Source of the DNA: JAEUJM01 sp044221555 | Lineage (GTDB): Bacteria; Actinomycetota; Acidimicrobiia; Acidimicrobiales; DATDAH01 | Reading direction: 5' to 3' | Assembly: GCA_044221555.1 (NCBI GenBank) | Contig: JBGAOY010000006.1 | Location: 62,001 to 126,000, forward strand | DNA length: 64,000 nucleotides | In this document: positions 24,870-33,400 of the stretch, piece after piece | Layout: the number at the start of each line of letters is the position of its first letter | How positions within the stretch are numbered: the first letter of the stretch is position 1 | Translations under genes and position numbers: made by a program | Notes under the pieces: generated by a model | Databases searched by the model: none | What the model saw: the letters and a program-made list of their open reading frames with translations, nothing else | What the model was told of the DNA's origin: nothing

Positions 24870-27614
24870 GTGAGCGTCTCGCGAGGGCCGGCGGGGCCCC
24901 TCGCGAGCACGTTGAAGAGGTTGCGCCTCGCCGCCAACCTGAGCCAGGAGCGGTTGGCCCAGGAGGCGGGAGTGAGCACCCGGGCGGTCAGCGACCTCGA
25001 ACGGGGGGTGCACCCACGGGCCCGGACAGGCACGCTCGATGCCCTGGGACGCGTGCTCGGATCGGGCGCGCTCGCCCAACTGCGTCTTGCCAACCGGCGG
25101 GTGGCGCGTTCCACAGACCTCGTCCCGACGCTCGCGGCGCGTCCCGACGAGGCCCCGTTCGTCGGCCGGACCGCTGATCTCGACCTCCTGCGCGACGCGT
25201 GGGACGTGGCCCGCGCAGGGCACACGGTCGTCGCCGATGTGATCGGCGATCCCGGCATCGGCAAATCACGCCTCGTGCGCACGTTCGCGACCGCCCTCGC
25301 CGAGGCGGGGCACCCCTGCCTCGCCGGACAGTGCGACGACGGACCCGCCGATCCGTATCGACCGTTCGTCGAGGCGTTGGCCACCGGCGGGCTCGCCCGC
25401 GGCGCTGACGGGTTGGACGCGCTCTTCCTCGAGTCCCCGAGACCGACGCGTTGGGACCGCTTCGAGACGATCAGGAGCTGGTTGTCCGAGGTCACGGCGG
25501 AGGAACCGATCCTGTTGGTGCTCGAGGACCTCCACTGGGCCCAACCCAGCGACCTGCTGCTGCTCCGTCACCTGGCCAGGCCCCCGGGGTGCGGACCGAT
25601 GCTCGTCGTGGTCACCCATCGCCCCGGGCACGCGGAGTGCGAGCGGGCGCTGTTCCTGCTGGCCCGCGACGCGACCGTCCGGACGCTGCCCCTCGACGGC
25701 CTGGATGCCGGTGCGGTGGCCGATCTGGCCACCCGGACCGTCGGGACGCCCGAACCGCGGTGGGCGGAGGAGCTCCGACGCCACACCGACGGGAACCCGT
25801 GGGCCATCGTCGAGGTCCTTCGAGCGGTCGCCGCGCAAGACGGTCCGCTCGTCGAACGGTTGGAGACCGTGCTCCGGTCGGACCAGCTCGCCCTCGTGGC
25901 CGGCCACGTCGTCGCTGAGCACCTCTCCAGGCTCCCGGCGGCCACCTTGGAGCTCGTCGAGGTGGGGTCGGTCCTCGGCCGGGAGGTCGACCTCGAGGTC
26001 GTGGCCGGTGCCGCGGGACGCAGCGAGGGCGAGGTGGTCGCGCTCGCCCACCCCGCGGTCGACGCCCGCGTCTGGCGGGAGCGCTCCGTGCAGGGCGGAT
26101 GGACGTTCACCCACGATCTCGTTCAGGACGTCGTCTACACATCGCTCGGGGCGAACCGGCGAGCCGTGTTGCACCGCGCTGTTGCCGACGCGATCGAGGC
26201 CACCACGGCACCCCCCGCGGTGCGCGCCCGCCACCGTCTCGCCGGCCTACCGGCTGGTGGCCGGGCACAGGCAGTGGCCGCGGCGCTGGACGCGGCGCAG
26301 CGGGCTGTCGCCGGCCGAGCGTGGGACGAGGCGGCGCAGTTCTGGTCGGCGGCCGCGGCGGCACTGGACGCCGACCCTGACCGTGCCCACGATCGCCTCG
26401 ACGCACTACTGGCGGGCGGCGACGCACAGCTACGGGCACTGGCTCGTCAGGATGCACGCCCGCTGTTCCGCGAAGCGGCCTCCCTTGCCGTCGCCCTGCA
26501 TGATCAGGATGCCCTCCGGAGGGCGGCCCGTGGCTACGCCCACATGACCAAGGTGGGCGCACCCGATCCCTCGGCCCAGGCCCTCTGGACCGCCGTGCTC
26601 GCCGAGGAACCCCCTCCCGACCTGCGAGCCGTCGTCCTGGGAGCGCTGGCCATCGACCACAACCTCGTCGGCGACCACGCGGGTGCGCTCGCTGCGTCCG
26701 CAGAAGCACTCGAGGTCGGCTGGCGAAGCGACGAGCCGGACGTGTCCAGCATGGTGCTGGCCACGCGCAGCCTGTGCCTGTGGGGGACGGCTCACCCTGT
26801 GACGCGCGTCGAGCTCGCGGAGGCGCTCCTCTCCGTCGGCCACGGGGCCGGGCGCAACGACATCGTCCTCGACGGCCTGGAGCTGCTCGGCGTGCCCCAA
26901 CTCGAGCTCGGCGACGTGGACGGGTTCACCGCGACCCGCGACCGTCTCGAGCAACTGGGCGAGCGGGAGGAACGCCGGCTGAGCGTGGCGCAGGCCCATC
27001 AGTGGTCCGCGCTGCTGCACCTCCTGCACGGCGAGTACGACCGGGCCCAGGACGAGGCCGACCGGGCCGTTCAGCTGGCAGCCGACGCGCCCAATTTCAG
27101 CACGGGGCACGCCGCGCAGACCTACGCGATCTTCCGGGCGGCCGGTCGGGGCGATGAGCTCTGCGACGCCTTGCGGGCGATGGTCGAACGCCACCCGGGA
27201 CCCACCCCCTGGCAGGCGATGCTGGCCCTCGCCGACGCCGAGTCCGGTCGAGACGAGGCGGCGCGGGCGGGACTGCGGGCCGTGGCGGCGGACGCCTTCA
27301 GCCGCGTCCGGCGCGACTGGAGCCGGGTGGCCACGCTGGCGCTGGCCGCGGCCGCGGCCGCACTGCTCGGAGAGAGCGGCATCATCGACGCACTGCTCCC
27401 CGAGTTGGCCCCCTTCGCCGGAACGCTGGTCGTCGTCGCCTCGGGAACCTCGTGCGAAGGGGCGGTCGACCGCTATCTCGCCCGTTGCGCGACCGCGGTC
27501 GGTGATGTGGACATCGCCCGCCGCCGTCTCGAAGACGCCAGCGCCCTCGAGGACAGGATCGGAGCCGTCGACCTGGCCGCCCGGAGTCGCCGTGATCTCG
27601 AGCTTCTCGACTGA
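24870..27614 (+). CDS. XRE-HTH / AAA-ATPase / TPR regulator
   Basis: This 914-residue protein is organised like the large LuxR-type ATP-binding regulators but with its DNA-binding domain at the N-terminus. Residues about 11-65 form an XRE helix-turn-helix (LRLAANLSQERLAQEAGVST, then VSDLERG). Walker A GDPGIGKSRL is near 125, Walker B LLVLEDLHWA near 213. The C-terminal half is rich in Ala/Leu helices of TPR type. No C-terminal LuxR domain is seen. The target genes are unknown. The GTG at 24870 overlaps the stop of a 16-codon, His-rich open frame starting at ATG 24823 (MSHEPHRHLSHISEPR), which might be a leader peptide. Confidence 0.82.
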   Translation: MSVSRGPAGPLASTLKRLRLAANLSQERLAQEAGVSTRAVSDLERGVHPRARTGTLDALGRVLGSGALAQLRLANRRVARSTDLVPTLAARPDEAPFVGRTADLDLLRDAWDVARAGHTVVADVIGDPGIGKSRLVRTFATALAEAGHPCLAGQCDDGPADPYRPFVEALATGGLARGADGLDALFLESPRPTRWDRFETIRSWLSEVTAEEPILLVLEDLHWAQPSDLLLLRHLARPPGCGPMLVVVTHRPGHAECERALFLLARDATVRTLPLDGLDAGAVADLATRTVGTPEPRWAEELRRHTDGNPWAIVEVLRAVAAQDGPLVERLETVLRSDQLALVAGHVVAEHLSRLPAATLELVEVGSVLGREVDLEVVAGAAGRSEGEVVALAHPAVDARVWRERSVQGGWTFTHDLVQDVVYTSLGANRRAVLHRAVADAIEATTAPPAVRARHRLAGLPAGGRAQAVAAALDAAQRAVAGRAWDEAAQFWSAAAAALDADPDRAHDRLDALLAGGDAQLRALARQDARPLFREAASLAVALHDQDALRRAARGYAHMTKVGAPDPSAQALWTAVLAEEPPPDLRAVVLGALAIDHNLVGDHAGALAASAEALEVGWRSDEPDVSSMVLATRSLCLWGTAHPVTRVELAEALLSVGHGAGRNDIVLDGLELLGVPQLELGDVDGFTATRDRLEQLGEREERRLSVAQAHQWSALLHLLHGEYDRAQDEADRAVQLAADAPNFSTGHAAQTYAIFRAAGRGDELCDALRAMVERHPGPTPWQAMLALADAESGRDEAARAGLRAVAADAFSRVRRDWSRVATLALAAAAAALLGESGIIDALLPELAPFAGTLVVVASGTSCEGAVDRYLARCATAVGDVDIARRRLEDASALEDRIGAVDLAARSRRDLELLD

Positions 27615-27667
27615 GTCACCTCGCCACGCCACCCCGCCGGTAGGCCGGGCACGCGTCCATCGTCTGG

Positions 27668-28228
27668 TCAGCCCCTGGTCGTCGAGCGACGGGTGATCAC
27701 GCCCAGGCGGCGGGCGGCTCGGTCAGCCGCCTCGGCGCCGCCGAGCTGGCGGAGCAACAGCAGACCGTCGACGACGGCCAGTGCCGTCTCGGCTTCGACT
27801 CGCCGTTCGTCGGCCGACCCCTCGAGGAACGCCGCCACCCATGCGATCCAGCCGTCGACCAGCAGCGGCACCAGCGAGTCATACGGTGCGCGCCCGGCGG
27901 CGGCGAGCCCGTTGGCCTCGAAGAACAGGGCGAACATCGGATCGGCGCGCTCGTCGGCCAGCACCGGCCAGGCGGCACGCAACAGGTCGACGTGGTCGGC
28001 GGCGGGCCCGGCGAAGGCCACGGCCAGCGTCTCCTGGAGCTGCAGGCCGATGGCCAGCAGCACCTCCGTGACCAGGTCCTCCTTCGACGGGAAGTAGTAC
28101 ACGACGGTCCGGTCGTCCATCCCGAGCCGCTTGCCCACCCGTCCGTAGGTCAGCTGGCTCAGTCCGTGCTCGAAGGCCACGTCCAGCGCCCCGGCCAGGA
28201 TCTCCTCCTTCGAGTGCTTGTGACCCAT
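27668..28228 (-). CDS. TetR-family transcriptional regulator
   Basis: This 186-residue regulator has the N-terminal helix-turn-helix LAGALDVAFEHGLSQLTYGR plus VGKRLGMDDRTVVYYFPSKE (about residues 10-50). Its ligand-binding C-terminal half is helical. It is divergent from an alpha/beta hydrolase, and two matching dyads (TTGTAG-N6-CTACAA type) lie between the two starts. A -10-like TACAAT for this gene overlaps the nearer dyad. It therefore probably represses both itself and the hydrolase until a ligand, plausibly the hydrolase substrate, binds. The open frame begins far upstream, but the ATG at 28228 fits the family start. Confidence 0.88.
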   Translation of the reverse strand: MGHKHSKEEILAGALDVAFEHGLSQLTYGRVGKRLGMDDRTVVYYFPSKEDLVTEVLLAIGLQLQETLAVAFAGPAADHVDLLRAAWPVLADERADPMFALFFEANGLAAAGRAPYDSLVPLLVDGWIAWVAAFLEGSADERRVEAETALAVVDGLLLLRQLGGAEAADRAARRLGVITRRSTTRG

Positions 28229-28238
28229 GGCCCCTTGA

Positions 28239-28283
28239 TTGTAGTTGTCGCTACAAGTACGGTTTTCGTAGCGATCACTACAA
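28239..28283. promoter_or_regulatory. Twin TetR-type operators
   Basis: Site 1 (28239-28256) is TTGTAG-TTGTCG-CTACAA, perfectly symmetric. Site 2 (28266-28283) is TCGTAG-CGATCA-CTACAA with one arm mismatch. Their centres are 27 bp apart. Site 1 overlaps a TACAAT box of the TetR gene, and site 2 lies 28 bp ahead of the hydrolase ATG. Confidence 0.7.
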
Positions 28284-28310
28284 ACTGCCGTCGAACCATG
28301 GGAGACCCCG

Positions 28311-29252
28311 ATGTCCACCCTCACCGCCGCGGACGCCGCCGACCTGTTCCGCCGCCCCCCTGGCCGCTTCCTCGACGTCGGCGCCGGCGAGGTCGCGCAT
28401 CGACAGGTCGGCCGCGGACCCGACGTGCTGTTCGTCCACGGGTGGCCGGTGAGCGGTGCGACGTTCCGCACGCTCCTGCCGCATCTGGTCCACCACGTCA
28501 CCTGCCACGTGATCGACCTGCCTGGCGCCGGCGCCAGCCGCTTCACCTCCGACACGAGCCTGACCGTCGACCGGCACATCGACACGGTGCGTCGCGTCCT
28601 CGACCTGCTGGACCTCCACGACGTCGCCGTCGTGGGCCACGACAGCGGTGGGCTCATCACGAGGCACGCGGTCGCCGGCGACCCGCGCGTCCGGGCAGTG
28701 GGTCTCATCAACACCGAGCAGCCGCGGATCAGCGCCCGGTTCAAGCAGTTCCTGCTGGCTCGTCACCTCCCGGGCTTCCGAGGCGCGCTCGGCTGGATCG
28801 CCGGCCGGCCCCGACTCCGGCGGAACCGGTTCGTCCTCGGCGACGCCTTCGCTGATGCGAGGCTGCTCGACGGCGAGTTCGACGAGTTCTTCCTGCAGCC
28901 CCTGCACACGTCACCGGCCCACCTGGACGCCGCCGCGCGCCTCCTCCGCAGCTTCGACGTCCAGCACATCCGCGACCTGGCCGCAGTCCACCGCCGGATC
29001 GAGGTCCCGGTGCAACTGGTGTGGGGCGACCAGGACCCGTTCTTCCCCGTCGAACGGGCCCGGGACATGGTGGGCACCTTCCCCTGCGCCGACCTGCACG
29101 TGGTCGAGGGCGCCGGGCTCTTCTCCCACGAGGAACGGCCACGCGAGGTCGCGCAGGCGCTGCTCCCGGTGCTCACGCGGTCGCCGTCCGATCCGGGCAG
29201 GCCCTCCTCGCCGACGCCGACTCGCCTCACTCCGTCAGGGCCCAACCCCTGA
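28311..29252 (+). CDS. Alpha/beta hydrolase, Asp-nucleophile type (epoxide hydrolase/dehalogenase-like)
   Basis: The product has 313 residues. The oxyanion region is FVHGWPVSG. The nucleophile elbow VVGHDSGG places Asp, not Ser, at the nucleophile position, as in epoxide hydrolases and haloalkane dehalogenases. The acid is likely in VWGDQDPFFPVERA and the catalytic His in GAGLFSHEERP. The reaction would thus proceed through an alkyl-enzyme ester, opening an epoxide or removing a halide. The gene is divergent from a TetR regulator with twin operators, suggesting substrate-inducible expression. The ATG at 28311 follows GGGAG. A perfect 9-bp hairpin overlaps the stop codon. Confidence 0.85.
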   Translation: MSTLTAADAADLFRRPPGRFLDVGAGEVAHRQVGRGPDVLFVHGWPVSGATFRTLLPHLVHHVTCHVIDLPGAGASRFTSDTSLTVDRHIDTVRRVLDLLDLHDVAVVGHDSGGLITRHAVAGDPRVRAVGLINTEQPRISARFKQFLLARHLPGFRGALGWIAGRPRLRRNRFVLGDAFADARLLDGEFDEFFLQPLHTSPAHLDAAARLLRSFDVQHIRDLAAVHRRIEVPVQLVWGDQDPFFPVERARDMVGTFPCADLHVVEGAGLFSHEERPREVAQALLPVLTRSPSDPGRPSSPTPTRLTPSGPNP

Positions 29253-29255
29253 CGG
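29232..29255 (+). terminator. Hairpin at the hydrolase stop codon
   Basis: A perfect 9-bp stem (CCGTCAGGG / CCCTGACGG) with a 6-nt loop includes the TGA of the hydrolase gene. It lacks a U-tract. The remaining bases up to 29481 hold nothing I can support. Confidence 0.55.
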
Positions 29256-29481
29256 CGGCCTCAGCAAAGAACCCGCGGTCGCCTTGGCGGTCGCCTGGCG
29301 AGCCGACCGGGGCGCGCACCGACGACGTGATGGTCGAGCACCTCGGGCGGCCACGCTGCTACGAGCGGACGGGCGTGGGCGCCGGCGAGCGGGTTCCTGT
29401 CACCCGGCGAGCGCTCGTCGACGGCTGACTCGCCCGGCGGCTCGCGTGCGGTGGGCAGGCCGTCTCGGCGCGGCTCGAGCC

Positions 29482-32400
29482 TCAGAACAGCGCCGCGCTG
29501 ATGGTGCGGGCGATCGTGGTGGGCACGACGCCGCCGCTGTCGACCAGGGTCGGGGCGAGCAGCACCGACACACCTGCCGCGGCGGCGGTGCCGAGTGAGG
29601 CGCAGCCCGTGCCCGAGCACGACGGGCCGACCGTCACCGTGATGGTGCGCCGGTCGGCGCTGACCGTCATCGGTGATGCCGCGAAGGCCGCCGAGGTGTT
29701 GTTGGTGCCGACGTAGCTGTTCGAGCCGGTCGAGCGGGCCCCGTTGAACAGGCCGGGGACTGCGATCGTGTCGGAGCCGCCACCGGAGGGGTCCACCATG
29801 GTCACGGTGGTGGTGCCCGGCAGCGCCACCGAGGCGCCCAGGGGCTCGCTCAGCAGCACCGAGAGCGAGTCGCCGGGGGCGATGCGTCCGGCGACGGCGC
29901 CGCCCGCGCTCGACAGGCTCAGCACCGCGGGACCGGCCCCGTCCGTGGGAGCGGTGGCGGCGAACGAGCTGAGGTTCCCTGCCGTGTCCCGCACCCCGGA
30001 GGCGCTGGCGGCCAGGGCGACGGTGAACGCACCCACGCTCGTGTCTCCCGGGCCGGTCGGCGAGGCGAGGGTGAGCGTCATGGTCGAGCCGCTCCGGGTC
30101 GCGGCGCTCAGGCTGCTGCCCGACGGCACGTTGGCCAGCGTCCACGGGGTCAGGCCGGCGCTGTAGGTGGTGAGGGCCTCGGAGAACAGGACGGTCACCC
30201 GGTCGACCACGCCGTCACCGCTCGTCACGTCCTGCATCGTCATGGTGACGAGTAGGGGCGCGGCCGCATCGGTGACCGCCACCGCCGAGTAGGACGCCTG
30301 GTTGCCGGCCGGGTCGGCCACGCCCGCGGCACTGGCGGCCAGGGCGACGGTCCACGAGCCGACCGCGGTCGTGACCGCGGTCCCCTCCGTCAGGCCGAGT
30401 GAGGCCGTCGAGCCGGCGATCGACACCGTCGACAGCGACACCCCGGCGGGGGCACTGGCCATGGTCCACGGCGTCGTGCTCGGGGTGTAGCTGCCGAGCG
30501 GCTCGGAGAACACCACGTCGACGCGGTCGAACTTGGCGTTCAGGTTCGCGTCGACGCCCCGCTGGCTCACCCGGATGGGCTTGGCCGCATCGACGGGGGT
30601 GGTCGCGGTGAACGACGCCTGGTTGCCCGCCGCGTCCCGGATGCCGGTGGCGCTCGACGCCATCGCCACGGTGAACGACCCCACCGCGGTGTTCGCCGCG
30701 CCGGCCCCTTCGGTGATCGTCAGTGTCGTGGTCGTACCACCGGTGGTGGCCGTCACCGACGAGAGGGTGCCGCCGGACGGCACGTTGGCCAGGGTCCACG
30801 GTGTGACCCCCGCCGAGTAGGCGGCGATGGCCTCCGACCACACCATCGTGGCCCGGTCCACCTTCCCGTTCGCGTTGTTGTCGACCATCGAAGGGGCCGC
30901 GGTCAGCACCGGCGCCGCGGCGTCGGTCACCGCGACCGCGGCGTAGGCAGCCTGGTTGCCGGCGGTGTCCACGACGCCGGCGGCCGCGGCGGCCAGCGCG
31001 ATGGTCCACGAGCCCACCGCGGTGTTCTTCGCGGTGCTCTCGACCAGGTTCAACGACGCCGTCGCCCCACCGATCGACACCGACGCCAGGGACGAACCGG
31101 TCGGCGGACCGGCCATCGTCCACGGCGTCGTGCTGGGCGAGTACACCCCGAGTGCCTCCGAGAACGCCACATCGACGCGGTCGAACTTGCCGTTGCCGTC
31201 GGCGTCGACGCCCCGCTGGCTGACCCGGACGGGGGGAGCCGCGTCCGCGGGCGCGCGGGCGGCGAACGAGGACTGGTTGCCGGCCGCGTCCCGGATGCCC
31301 GTGGCGCTCGACCCCATGGCCACGGTGAACGAGCCCACCGCGGTGTTCACCGCACCCGCCCCTTCGGTGATCGTCAACGTCGTGGTCGTGCCGCCGGTCG
31401 TGGCCGTCACGGACGACAACGTGCCCGCGGACGGCACGTTGGCGAGCGTCCAGGGCGCCAGGCCGGCCGAGTAGGCCGCGATGGGCTCCGACCATGCCAG
31501 TGTGACCCGATCGACCTTCCCGTTGGCGTTGGCGTCGACCATCGACGGTCCCCCTCCGGTGAGGGCGGGGGCCGCCTTGTCGGCGGGCGCAGTGGCCGCG
31601 AACGACGACCGGTGCCCGTTGGCGTCGCGGATGCCGCCGCTGGTGGCCGCCAGCGCCACCGAGAACGAGCCCACCGCGGTGTCGGCTGCACCCGTCCCCT
31701 CGGTGAAGGCGAGGGTGGCGGCGGTGCCGGCCACCGACACCGAGGCCAGCGTGGCCCCCGAGGGTGCGTTGGCGACGGTCCACCCCGATGTGCCCGCCGT
31801 GTACGGCGTCGCCAGCGCCTCCGAGAAGTTGGCCACGACACTGTCGATCCTGCCGTTCTTGTCGTTGTCGAACATCTGCAGCGAGGTGAGCGCCGGCGGG
31901 TCCACGACGGTGACGGCGGCGCTGGCCACACTGCCCCCTGCTCCCACCACGAAGACGCTGTGGGGTGCATCGCTCGTGCCGGCCGGGATCGTCACCGCGA
32001 CGGTGGTCGCGCCCGTCGCTCCCGCGTTCGCGGGCGAGCCCGACAGGCTGGTGCCCGTGGGGCTGTCGAGGTGGAAGCTCAGCCCTTCGAAGGACAGGTA
32101 ATTGGTGATCGTGCCGCTCAGCACCGCCGGCAGGCTGGCGGCGGGGATGGTCGTGGACGACGAGAAGCTCAGCGACGGGTCACCCACCGTGACCGCCGCG
32201 CCGAACGGGCTCTCGGTGCCCGACCAGCCGCCCTGCACCGGCAGGACCGTGTACCGCCAGATCCCGGGCGGCACGCCGGTCTCCGTGCACTGCAACGCGT
32301 TGACCACGCCGGTGCAGGTGGTGGTCATCGCCGCCGGGGTGGTGCTGTCGTACGGGTAGCGCTGCAGGCGGTAGCCCTGCACCGGCCCCCCGCTCGTCAG

Positions 32401-32640
32401 TTCGGCCTGGTCCCAGCTCACTGCGACGTCCCGCCCACTCACGACCGCGAACGGGATGTCGCCCTGCGGGACGCTCTCACCGCTGACCATGCCCGTTCCT
32501 GTGGCCTGCGCCAACCAGGACGCCCACGAGTCGTGCGGGCCGACCGCGAGGGCACCCAGCAGGCCGAACAGCAGCCCGAGCGCCGCGGCCGCCCCTCCTC
32601 TGGCGAGGAGCTGGCGGCCACGGCGCGGGGAGATGCCCAT
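29482..32640 (-). CDS. Large secreted repeat protein with SipW-type N-terminus
   Basis: This 1052-residue exported protein has an N-terminal hydrophobic segment followed by WASWLAQATGTG, resembling SipW-dependent signal regions. A fibronectin-like part follows (VAVSWDQAELTSGGPVQGYR). From about residue 255 there are roughly seven repeats of about 110 residues. Each has an acidic calcium-loop-like start (DNDKNGRIDSV, DANANGKVDRV, DADGNGKFDRV), then FSEAL or WSEPI, TPWTLANVPSGGTLSSV, TTTLTITEGAG and AVGSFTVAL. The repeats alternate between two sub-types, indicating duplication of a repeat pair. No LPXTG or C-terminal membrane anchor is visible. It lies 47 nt downstream of the small TasA-like gene, likely the same operon, with a hairpin before the start codon. 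Confidence 0.85.
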   Translation of the reverse strand: MGISPRRGRQLLARGGAAAALGLLFGLLGALAVGPHDSWASWLAQATGTGMVSGESVPQGDIPFAVVSGRDVAVSWDQAELTSGGPVQGYRLQRYPYDSTTPAAMTTTCTGVVNALQCTETGVPPGIWRYTVLPVQGGWSGTESPFGAAVTVGDPSLSFSSSTTIPAASLPAVLSGTITNYLSFEGLSFHLDSPTGTSLSGSPANAGATGATTVAVTIPAGTSDAPHSVFVVGAGGSVASAAVTVVDPPALTSLQMFDNDKNGRIDSVVANFSEALATPYTAGTSGWTVANAPSGATLASVSVAGTAATLAFTEGTGAADTAVGSFSVALAATSGGIRDANGHRSSFAATAPADKAAPALTGGGPSMVDANANGKVDRVTLAWSEPIAAYSAGLAPWTLANVPSAGTLSSVTATTGGTTTTLTITEGAGAVNTAVGSFTVAMGSSATGIRDAAGNQSSFAARAPADAAPPVRVSQRGVDADGNGKFDRVDVAFSEALGVYSPSTTPWTMAGPPTGSSLASVSIGGATASLNLVESTAKNTAVGSWTIALAAAAAGVVDTAGNQAAYAAVAVTDAAAPVLTAAPSMVDNNANGKVDRATMVWSEAIAAYSAGVTPWTLANVPSGGTLSSVTATTGGTTTTLTITEGAGAANTAVGSFTVAMASSATGIRDAAGNQASFTATTPVDAAKPIRVSQRGVDANLNAKFDRVDVVFSEPLGSYTPSTTPWTMASAPAGVSLSTVSIAGSTASLGLTEGTAVTTAVGSWTVALAASAAGVADPAGNQASYSAVAVTDAAAPLLVTMTMQDVTSGDGVVDRVTVLFSEALTTYSAGLTPWTLANVPSGSSLSAATRSGSTMTLTLASPTGPGDTSVGAFTVALAASASGVRDTAGNLSSFAATAPTDGAGPAVLSLSSAGGAVAGRIAPGDSLSVLLSEPLGASVALPGTTTVTMVDPSGGGSDTIAVPGLFNGARSTGSNSYVGTNNTSAAFAASPMTVSADRRTITVTVGPSCSGTGCASLGTAAAAGVSVLLAPTLVDSGGVVPTTIARTISAALF

Positions 32641-32648
32641 CGGCGTCG

Positions 32649-32684
32649 GATCAACGGGCCCGCGGGTACCGGGCCCGGCTGATC
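32649..32684 (-). promoter_or_regulatory. Intercistronic hairpin before the large repeat-protein start
   Basis: An inner perfect 7-bp stem (CGGGCCC / GGGCCCG) with a 7-nt loop is extended by an outer GATCA/TGATC stem across a small unequal bulge. The structure ends 8 nt before the ATG at 32640, where a ribosome site should be. It may attenuate the downstream gene relative to the small subunit gene. Confidence 0.55.
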
Positions 32685-32687
32685 AGG

Positions 32688-33155
32688 TCAGGACTGCGAT
32701 CCCGTGAGGGTGAGCGCGATGGTGAAGGTCACGCCCTGGCACCCGTCGGGCGCGCCCGCCGCCATGGTGACGACGTTCGAGATCGACTGGGCGCCACTGG
32801 TGGCGTTGGCGGCCACGGGCAACGAGAGTCCCGTCGCCGACGCCGCGCTCACGTTCGAGGCGGGGCAGGCACCCGGCGCCGACGAGGTGATGGCGCCAGG
32901 CGTCATCGCGTCGAAGGTGACGGGGTACGGGTTGGTGTTGGTGAGGGTGAAGTGCACGTCACCCCCGGTGAACCCGGGGTACAGGTCGGCGGTGCCTGTG
33001 GTGGCGTTCACGGTGACGGTCTGGGCGGTGAGGGCCCGGGCGTTGCCGCTGCCGGTGCCGTTCGCCGACCACAGGGCGACGGCGAGGCCGGCGGTCAACA
33101 CCACGGTGAGGGCGATGACCGCGGCGGCCATCTTGTTCCGGGTACGTACACGCAT
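32688..33155 (-). CDS. Small TasA/camelysin-like secreted protein
   Basis: The product has 155 residues. The N-terminus MRVRTRNKMAAAVIALTVVL continues hydrophobic to AVALWSANGTGSGNARA, a SipW-type signal region (aromatic residue, then Ser/Gly/Thr-rich). The rest is a beta-sandwich-like domain (VHFTLTNTNPYPVTFDAMTP) with two Cys, as in TasA/CalY fibre subunits. It is the first gene of an operon with the large repeat protein. GGGAGA precedes the ATG at about 7 nt. I infer a fibre or surface-matrix subunit. No SipW-like signal peptidase is in the window. Confidence 0.72.
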   Translation of the reverse strand: MRVRTRNKMAAAVIALTVVLTAGLAVALWSANGTGSGNARALTAQTVTVNATTGTADLYPGFTGGDVHFTLTNTNPYPVTFDAMTPGAITSSAPGACPASNVSAASATGLSLPVAANATSGAQSISNVVTMAAGAPDGCQGVTFTIALTLTGSQS

Positions 33156-33245
33156 GGGCGTTTCTCCCTTGTCTGATGGGGGCGCCGGCTGTTCGCCGAC
33201 GTGTAACCATCGGGTCGCGTACTCCGGGTATTTAGAACTTGGCTT

Positions 33246-33312
33246 ACTGATGAGTCAGTCGGCCCAGTCCCCCCGGCTGACCCGCTGGTCAGCGAGCGCT
33301 GACTGCGCAGTC
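33246..33312. promoter_or_regulatory. Cluster of three dyads between surface operon and TetR gene
   Basis: Site A is ACTGA-TGAG-TCAGT (33246-33259). Site B is GCTGACC-CGCT-GGTCAGC (33276-33293), which contains the GCTGAC-N6-GTCAGC motif also found at 13188-13205. Site C is the perfect palindrome GACTGCGCAGTC (33301-33312). All lie between the divergent starts at 33155 and 33401. Confidence 0.6.
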
Positions 33313-33400
33313 GGTCCCGGCACCACATGGCGCGCGATCTGCCACACTGGCCGTGAGCGAGCGAGGCGTGCTGGGGATGGCACAGGGAGGATGAGGCGGT

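Noticed and set aside
29253..29481. Possible 32-codon frame at 29329-29428
   Set aside because: There is no ribosome site, coupling or recognisable sequence; the stretch is taken as non-coding.
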